Below are positions 56,488 through 64,000 of a stretch of 64,000 bases of DNA, piece after piece. Below the pieces are notes generated by a model. That model ran no database searches. It was not told where the DNA came from and saw only the letters and a program-made list of their open reading frames with translations. The DNA is from Akebia trifoliata (lineage: Eukaryota; Streptophyta; Magnoliopsida; Ranunculales; Lardizabalaceae). The DNA lies in the NCBI GenBank assembly GCA_017979445.1, contig CM030706.1, positions 27,006,493 to 27,070,492 on the forward strand. The letters run 5' to 3'. Numbering within the stretch: position 1 is the stretch's first letter; every line of letters begins with the position of its first letter. A program made the position numbers and the translations under genes.

Positions 56488-57800
56488 ATATTTCTTTTTT
56501 GATAAGTATAAATTCATTAATAAAAGGAGAATACATCGATTGGTTGATGTGACCAACCAAAACAAAAGATCAATAAACACACAAGGAATCCTAACGATAT
56601 ACAAACTCCTTGAAGAATACCCCTTTAAAATTGAAATTTAGCTTATAGCAAAAAAATAACAACCCTAAAACATTCAGCACATTATCTCTAGAAGAAGATT
56701 CAACTCCTTTTGAATATCCTCTTGTTCCTCTCTAGCCAAAGCCCTAGGTCATTGCAAAAGGGAGTAAGTTTCAAAGGATTTTCTTTCTACCTAAAAAGAA
56801 GGTAGAATTTGAACCCACAAACATGGACAAAATCGAATTTGAGTTGACCCAATACACTTTTAATAATTGCAGAAAATGTGACCAAATGAGATAAGAGTAG
56901 TCACAATGGATGAACATATGGTCAACCGACTCTCTATTTGATTGATACAATAAATAACAATCGGGGGTCACAAATCCTCTTTTGATAAGGAAGTCAAGGG
57001 TTGGGAATCTGTTGTGGAGGCAGCCCAAGTAAAAAAAAACTGACTTTCGAGGATGCTTTTGAACTCCAAGTAAACTTGAAAGGGAATTATGAGGTGGAGA
57101 TTGTAGTAGAGGTCACAGTAAAGTTAGAATTTTTAATGCGGATCCATTCCATTGCATCATCTTTCGTATTCACCCAATTAACTTGATCAAGCTGAGTTAG
57201 AAGTTCTTGTAGGTTCTACATTTCTTAGTCATTTAAATCCTTCCTAAAACCCAAGTCCCACGTGGGTTCGTTTTCTTCAAGGTTCAAGAAAGTAACACAT
57301 GGTTTCCCTTTTTTTAGTGAGAGGTTGTAAAGACAAAGGAAGCGATAACAAAGGGATGAGTCCCCGCACCACCAATCCTCCCAAAATCTTACCTAACTTT
57401 TATGATGCATTTCTAAACACTACACCTATGGGATGATTTGACCTCCATGTTTTCCCAATTATTCCAACTTTCCCCATACTTGGTACTAATTGTCTTCCTC
57501 TAAAGGCTATTTGTTTCAACCCCAAGTCTCCACAACCATTTTCCTAACAAACTTATACTAAAAATCCTAAAAGCCATTGATACCTAAAACCCCACTCCTC
57601 TTAGTTTCACAAACCACCTTCCATTTCACCAAATGAAGTTTCTTATTACCATTCTTATCGTGCCAAAGAAAATTCCTAACCAACTTTTCCAATATTTCCT
57701 CCACACTTTTTGGGATAGAGAATAGGGATAGATGGTAAACTGGAATGCTTGTCAATATACTCTTATTTAAAGTGAGTGTTCTGCCCTTAAATAAATATTA
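56488..57800 (-). pseudogene. LINE ORF2 remnant, copy 2
   Basis: Same 5'-truncated LINE as at 10410-11720, with the reverse-transcriptase-downstream segment at 57755-57567 and the zf-RVT segment at 57028-56771. It differs from copy 1 at a few residues, for example HCDYSYL here against HCGYSYL and LVKWKVV against LVIWRVV. Confidence 0.85.
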
Positions 57801-58479
57801 AGAATCTGTTCTTTACAAAAGCCAACTCAAACTCCAGAAACTGGTTTTTGGAAGAAGCAAAAGTCCAAAGCCTGAAAAGACACATCCAGTAGAAGCTTAT
57901 TCATTACAAAAGTACATAAGTCAAAAATTGATGTTCGTTTGAAAAAATTTTATTACTTGATTCTAGTAAAATGATCAGAATACCCTTAATATTGATAATG
58001 CACCTATAATCCACAAAAAAGGAGCATAATACATTAATATATAATTACATATATATATATATAATAAAGTTATATTAACAAATTATAAAAATAATTATTT
58101 TTAATTTAAATAAATTTATAAATTTATAAATTTTATAATTCTATCAAAATTTCGACAACATCTCCTCTTAAAAATGAACATATGAAAATTTTCTAATAAA
58201 AAAAATATATGCATAATACACAATCCAACATCCACATAAAGATGAAGGGTGTTTTGATAATAAAGTAGTGATTATAAATTACTTTTGGTCTTGGTAGTGA
58301 AGATGAAGGGTATTTGGTAAAGATGAAAGATATTTTGGTAATAACCACCTTTTGGAAGATGAAGGGTATTTGGTAATTTCCTTTTATTTTTTAAGGTTAA
58401 GTTTGATTGGAAATTTCAGTTAGAATGCTAATGATGATTAATGGGTGCATGGACTTATATTCTTGATATTTGGATGTGT

Positions 58480-59492
58480 ATTTGTGTGCATAATGTAATG
58501 AAGTGTGCCCATGAATGGGGTTATTTTTATTTGCTTTGAGTTGGAGCATAAATCTAACAAGATTTTACACCTAGTGACTCAAGCATTTTCATGAATGATG
58601 CATGAGCGAATGTTTGCAAAGGTGGGGAAATTATTATGAACTTAGAGGGGAATATTACCTCACATGGAGGGATTACTCTCTATTAGACTTTCCAATGAAG
58701 TGCTTACATTTCCAAGAAAAACTTATTATAGACTTAAAGGGGGAGATTACCTCACATGGAGGGATTATTCTCTACCACCCTTACCATTTGAGATGGATTT
58801 TACACTATATACTTGCAATAGAAATAAATCTTAAAGAAAATAAATAAGAACATTAGTAGGCAAGTAAAATGTCCTAAACTTATTATGGACTTAAAAGGTG
58901 ATTACTCTCTATCATCCTTGTTAATGGAAATAAAAAATTAGGCTACATGATCGCAATAAAGAAAAGTTTTAAAAGAAAATAAAAAGATTTAGAGTGAGGG
59001 GGTAAAAGAGGGATTGGGGGGGTATGCAATTAAGCAAAAACATAAAATAATGGTACAGTCCACATTGGTCTTCTTCTTCTTCTTGGATTTTCAAGGTTTG
59101 GCTTCTAGGGTGTATGAGAATGGATTTTGACAGAGTGTTGGGGGTGTTGAAAGCTTTTGAAAAGAGAATTGGACAAAATTTTGATATGCTAGAATGCTCT
59201 TTTCTTTTTCCTTGGAGAGGTTTTCATCTATAGGTTTTTCAGAAACCCCTGGGGATATAAAGGTCCAAATACCACAAGTTTCTCTTAATTGCATTAAAAC
59301 CTCAAAGAATGTCCTTATTTACCCTTAATAAAAAACTCGTTGGTGGTCTTTTTCTCCCTCTTGAGTCTTGCCAAACATGATAATCAAAGGATAAAAATGA
59401 AAAAAACTCATAAGGTTGTAGAGATTTCTTTTTAAGGCCAAATAAGATTTTTCCCTTAAAAGGCAACAAGTTAGATAAAAATTAGGCACAAT
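58480..59492 (-). repeat. Old gypsy-type LTR, left part, copy 2
   Basis: Same sequence as 12400-13412, again ending at the TSD AAT (59490-59492) of the CACTA element. Confidence 0.6.
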
Positions 59493-59898
59493 CACTACGT
59501 GAAAATCCCAAATTTGCATTAAAAAATTTGTTGGGCTTGGCCCGTCGAATTTTAAAACTCAAAATCCACGGCCCGTGGACCATGTTTTAAAACCCAAATT
59601 ATAATCTGCCTCTCTCACTGTTTCTCTCCCTCTCTCACTATTTCTCTGCCTCTTTCTCTCTCATCGATCGATCGCCTCTCACGGTCCCTCTCTTTCATAG
59701 TCATCGATTGATCGATCGCCTCTCACGGTCTCTCGCTTTCTCACAGTGGCTCTCTCGATCAATTGACCTTGTTTTTTCATTCGCTCTCTTGATCGATTGA
59801 CCACTCCATCGATCGATTGACCTTTCTATCTTTCTCTCACAGTCTCTTTTTCGATCGATCTATCTCCCTCGATAGATCTCATCTCCCACTCTATTTGA

Positions 59899-60210
59899 TT
59901 GATCGATCTCTTAGATCAGAAACAGGTTTTGATCCATTTGCAAGAAGTGAAAAGAAAATTAGATCAACTGAATTTGATAGAAACAAGTATTGGGAGTTGA
60001 AATGAGGATCAGAACGAATATTGGTGTGCAATTCCTGAAATCCCTAATTTTTCTATTGGAATGGAAGTGCGAATTGAAGAATTGAAGATGGAGTTGTTTA
60101 GAGATAACGTGAGTATGATCGGATTGTGCGCAATTGGTGGATCAGGGAAGACTTCATTGGCTGCTAAGCTTTGTTGAGACGAACAAGTGAAAAGTATATC
60201 TATCTATTCA
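59899..60210 (+). pseudogene. NLR P-loop fragment, copy 2, with an additional stop
   Basis: Same fragment as 13820-14130, P-loop codons GGSGKT at 60136-60153. It shares the TGA after AAKLC and has one more in-frame TGA at 59998-60000, where copy 1 reads GGA (G to T). The extra stop shortens the frame further. No complete NB-ARC is present. Confidence 0.75.
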
Positions 60211-62419
60211 AAACTCACATTGAACATTTTTTTTAACTTATGGTTATATGATTTTTTTAATAGATTAAAAAATTTAACATTGAATTTTATACACAATTGA
60301 ATCATGGTGAAAAGAAGAAGATCACTTTATTCACCTTTGATAAAGAACTTTGAATCCACAAAGAAAACAAAGAGAATTATTCTAAGAAAGCTAACATTCT
60401 ATTGATAGTCTAGATGTTGTAAAATGTATCTCTCATATTGGTATCAACCGAGCTGATATGAAACATTGAATGTTTTTGGTATGTATCAATTGACACCATA
60501 TTGAAACTTTCATTAACTGAAAAATTCAATCAATATGATATTTTAAACATTGTCGCTCACCATCATTTAAATAGACTTTCAAACTTATAATTTGTCATTC
60601 ATTTCAGCTTATTATATTTTTTTTGGCCTTGTGATCTTCCCATTAAGTGTAAGACCCACCAATGGACTATGAATTGATGACATGTACAGATCTGATGAAT
60701 TAGAGAATCCATCATGAATGTAATTTTGTTCATACAATTGACCATGAGGATTTTTATAAATCTTTTTTCCCCCCTCTTTTGGTGTTATGTTTTTCTGTTT
60801 TGAAACTCCCAGTGATTGAACATTACACTAGTTTCAGCCTTGTTTGTTCAACTTTGTGAAAAATTTAGTGAATATACCAATCTTTGCTGCCTAACAAGTA
60901 TGGTAGGGTCTTAGGAGTGAAATTTATGCTAGATAAAATACACTAGTAACCAATATCTTTCCATCAGCCTCGAGGAGCTAATTTATGTAATTGGAAAATT
61001 CTGGTCCCTAATGTAAAGCTATGATTTCTCTAATTTAAGTTCAACAATTGGGATTAGAGAGTACAATATAATATAAATTAACCTTGATAATTTCATCATC
61101 AATATGATCTACATCATAAAAAAGAAGTTTAGATTATGCTAGTATGTAGAAGAGATTAGAGTAAAATAGGTCACATGTGATCTTTGGAAAAATATTGAAG
61201 TTAGCAGAGGCTTTCCTATATGAGTACAAACTTTACTTTCGTCAAGTCTCTATTTTCCAATGTAATTTGTGACAACAGGAAAATTTTGGGAACCTCTTTA
61301 ATCTATAGTGAATGAGTTGTGTATCCTATGTCCTTTTTCTATTATAATTCCAAGAAAGCATATCCCAATATGTTTAGTATGATATGTATTGTAGTCAGTT
61401 TGTGAATTGTTTCCTAGTTGGATTTGGATGAGGGTCTTGGGAATGCTTATGTAAGAAACCAGTTGGGCTTCTTTGGGATTTGTGAGGTTGTTGAATAAAA
61501 GTTTATGAGAACTGTAAACAACCATGGGTTGAAGAGGGATTGGGAGAATGGTGAAGGTGGAGAGACCTATTACTTGTTCTTCTATATGCTATTTGATCCT
61601 CAATAGAAGCTTTCGATCATCTTCAATCAGCCTTTTGTGGAAGAACCTTGTAAAATTTGCTACACTTTGTTTGTCGTTGTTTCTGGTATGTTCTCATAGT
61701 TTTTGTGTTGTCATCACACCCTTAGATCCTTGGGTTTTCCAAAACAAACAGTTGGTGAGCATAAAGCAAAAGCTTGGTTGGCTCTCCTTGGAGCATAACC
61801 AACGTTAGAAAATATCACATTTGGAATAGGCATCTCAATGGAACGTGTCTAATTCACTAGTTGCCAGATAGATGCACATTCTTTGCATTGCATGCAACAT
61901 GAGTATTTCAAGTTTGCAACAGTACTTCAAGTTTACCATGATACAATGACACAAAACTTAGGATATATTATTCCACAACAGTATTCACAATATCAGAAAA
62001 AGTAAGTGGTGTTTTTATTGAGGAAACTTGCAAGATCCAAAATAAAATTGGTTTGGCCTCTCTTTGGTATCGAAACTTCTACAAAATGCTTTTTTCCTCT
62101 ATGTTGTTTTGGGTTTCTAACAAGAAAAAGTACCCCAAATGTTCAGGATTAGTCTTTGATAACGATGAACTAGATAAAAATATATAGTCTTAAATAAACA
62201 GGAAATTAATTTGGAATTTTTTTGTGTGATATTTATAGGGTAATTCTTAAATGTAGCCAAATCTCTGCACCAGAGGATGTATGATAAGCTGCACCGCTAA
62301 CTACTTGACATGATTGGATTACGCCTACATTTTCCAGTCATGCCCAACTACTTTAATGTGCCCATGACAATAATAATCTTCTTGTCATTTTCCCCCGATT
62401 CAATTTGCATACCACAGAT

Positions 62420-63986
62420 TAGTATTTCTTCAGACCGGTGAAAGAATTTAAGCTTCCTCAGATCCCCAAGGACCTGAATGTTGCAATTAAAAATGGGAAA
62501 GAATTTCAGTAAAATTCATTTTTTTTTTAACTATAAAAATAAATTCATTGCAACCTTCGCTAAAATTTCTAGATTGTCTACAGGATTTGCTTATCAGAGA
62601 GTTCTCATTTCATCAACTGAATGCCAACTTGCTTTGGCCAAGAACATTTGCATTTGCAGAATGGTTAGTTCAACACCAATCCTTGTTAGAAGGACGACGC
62701 ATCATCGAGTTGGGCTGGCATGTTTCATGAATCACGATTACAATATGACTATACTTAATTGTTGTGTGGTTATTCTTAGCTCGTACATATTTTCATTCTT
62801 GTTGCATGCAGTTCAGCCTTACTACAATTGCAATTGTGTCATTCACATGTTTATGAGACTATGTGCAAAAGAGACCTGAATCTTAGTACTACAAAGTACA
62901 AATCAAATATGAACGATATGCCCAAAATCAGGACATATTGCACACTTAAGAGGAGCTTAGGAGACTCTAGGCCTATCATTTGATGGCCCCATCTATGGGT
63001 TCTTATAGTTCGTATCTCGGATGGACGGATGGAGTGATTTAGGGATCTTTGTCAAGCATGTCTTATTTCTGCCTTGCTCCTTCAAACCCATCCTAATTCT
63101 CATTTAAATCTACCAATTCTTATTAATCAAGTTTGTCTGCTAATATGTTGCTTGACGTCATTGTTTACATGTAATGTGCAACATTTCTTTACAATTTCAT
63201 GAATGATTTCTTGGACATTTGTATTAGATAAACTGTATCAATAGGTAGAGTTGAAGTATCCATATTAAAATTTTTCTTGAGAAGTGTTTCTTCTATTTAT
63301 TCCACGACAGTGGCAGCGGAGCTTTAGCCATCTTTCTGCAAAAATCGTTTGGAGTTGACATCACAACTTCAGACTTCAATGACGAGGAAGTTGAAGATAA
63401 CATAGCTCATAATTGTAGGGTTAATGGAATATTACCCATGTTGCCACATATCCGACGTGTGTTTTCCTTCCATGGATACCTACAACTTATATATTAATTC
63501 ATTATGGAAAAAAAGAAATCTGAAGCACCAATTGCATCCCTTTGTGTTGCAGAGGATGAAGGATTGAAATGAGTGCTTTATTTTCCTCTCTTTGTCAAGG
63601 GCTTGGTAACTTAATTAACTCACATATTTTGATTTTGTTCAAATTCATGGGGAGACACATTTCCGACTAGTGATCCAGGCTGGGACTTGGTCATTGCTAG
63701 TGATATCCTACTATGTAAGGTTTGTTGTTTGATCTAACGTTGCCATTTACATTCGCAAAAGAGTAGTTAAAAACACTCAGCAAGTTAACATAGCCAATTT
63801 CCAACACCCAGACTAGATATAGAGTACCAAACCAAGTTCCAATTCCTAACTTTTTTTTATTGTTGGGCTTTTCTATTTGTAGATGTGAAACAATATCCAA
63901 ACTTGATTAAGATACTGTCCTACTCAAAGCTTACAAGCCAAAGGATAAGAAAGCGAGTCCCAGAAGGTCTTAGGATAATCAGACAG
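62420..63986 (+). pseudogene. Lysine-methyltransferase-like gene fragment, copy 2
   Basis: The same exon blocks as in copy 1, at about 62578-62720, 63311-63456, 63643-63714 and 63883-63986. The disabling deletion near 63920 and the in-frame TAG near 63970 are shared, so the gene was dead before the copies separated. The last block (equivalent to 18003-18108) is beyond the window. Confidence 0.7.
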
Positions 63987-64000
63987 GTATTATGCTAATT

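Larger units (their letters stand above)
56006..64000. repeat. Large duplicated segment, copy 2 (continues beyond the window)
   Basis: Collinear with 9928-17930 in the same orientation, with only scattered substitutions and small indels, including the flanks of the CACTA element. The segment begins at the first base after the N gap. Confidence 0.97.
59493..64000 (+). mobile_element. CACTA element with captured gene fragments, copy 2 (right end outside the window)
   Basis: Begins CACTACGTGAAAA at 59493, preceded by AAT, in the same LTR context as copy 1. Because the flanks are shared, this copy arose by duplication of the locus (or is the other haplotype), not by transposition. Confidence 0.88.

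Noticed and set aside
1..64000. tRNA, rRNA, snoRNA or miRNA genes
   Set aside because: No convincing cloverleaf with A and B boxes apart from the SINE. The tRNA-like words at 35907 and 39763 are retroelement primer-binding sites.
1..64000. Integrated pararetrovirus or other viral sequence
   Set aside because: All pol-like pieces fit Ty1/copia, Ty3/gypsy or LINE order and motifs. No movement-protein or coat-type caulimovirid motif was recognised.

Overview
The window looks like an AT-rich intergenic stretch of a eudicot plant nuclear genome. The evidence is one intron-containing gene of a plant MATE (DTX) transporter, GT-AG introns, plant-type Ty1/copia, Ty3/gypsy (Tat/Ogre-like), LINE, SINE, CACTA and hAT/Mutator-like MITE sequences, and a 100-N scaffold gap. 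The species cannot be fixed from the sequence. The MATE protein and the repeat families would fit a woody eudicot such as grapevine, but that is a guess.

Layout: 1-9927 is repeat-rich: a hAT-type MITE with a perfect 8-bp target duplication, a large foldback element, two related gypsy-type LTRs in + orientation, and a second foldback relative. 9928-17930 is copy 1 of an approximately 8-kb segment that recurs after the gap at 56006-64000. It contains a 5'-truncated LINE and most of a CACTA transposon (13413-19583, TSD AAT). The CACTA has no visible transposase but carries decayed pieces of several host genes in the same orientation: the P-loop end of an RPW8-type NLR, a multi-exon lysine-methyltransferase-like gene, possibly one TPR exon, and the end of a receptor-kinase domain. 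19584-24190 continues the older gypsy LTR that the CACTA split, followed by unassigned AT-rich DNA.

24190-40150 is a three-layer nest. A minus-strand Ty1/copia remnant (gag, protease and integrase pieces, tRNA-Met primer site, one LTR) is split by an old gypsy LTR, which is itself split by a young Ogre/Tat-like element (26892-37696). That element lies on the minus strand and has near-identical LTRs, a tRNA-Arg primer site, TSD CTTTG, a decayed integrase and several tandem arrays. 40151-48500 holds a four-armed palindromic MITE, a SINE, a solo LTR with TSD CTTAT and hAT-like elements.

48642-53538 is the only well-preserved host gene, an eight-exon MATE efflux transporter. Seven of its exons are clean, but exon 1 carries a +1 T frameshift near its 3' end. 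Intron 1 holds decayed tandem copies of that same exon edge, and intron 5 holds a MITE. A MITE, unassigned DNA, the gap and copy 2 of the duplicated segment follow. The duplication abuts the gap exactly, so an unpurged second haplotype or scaffold artefact is as likely as a real segmental duplication.
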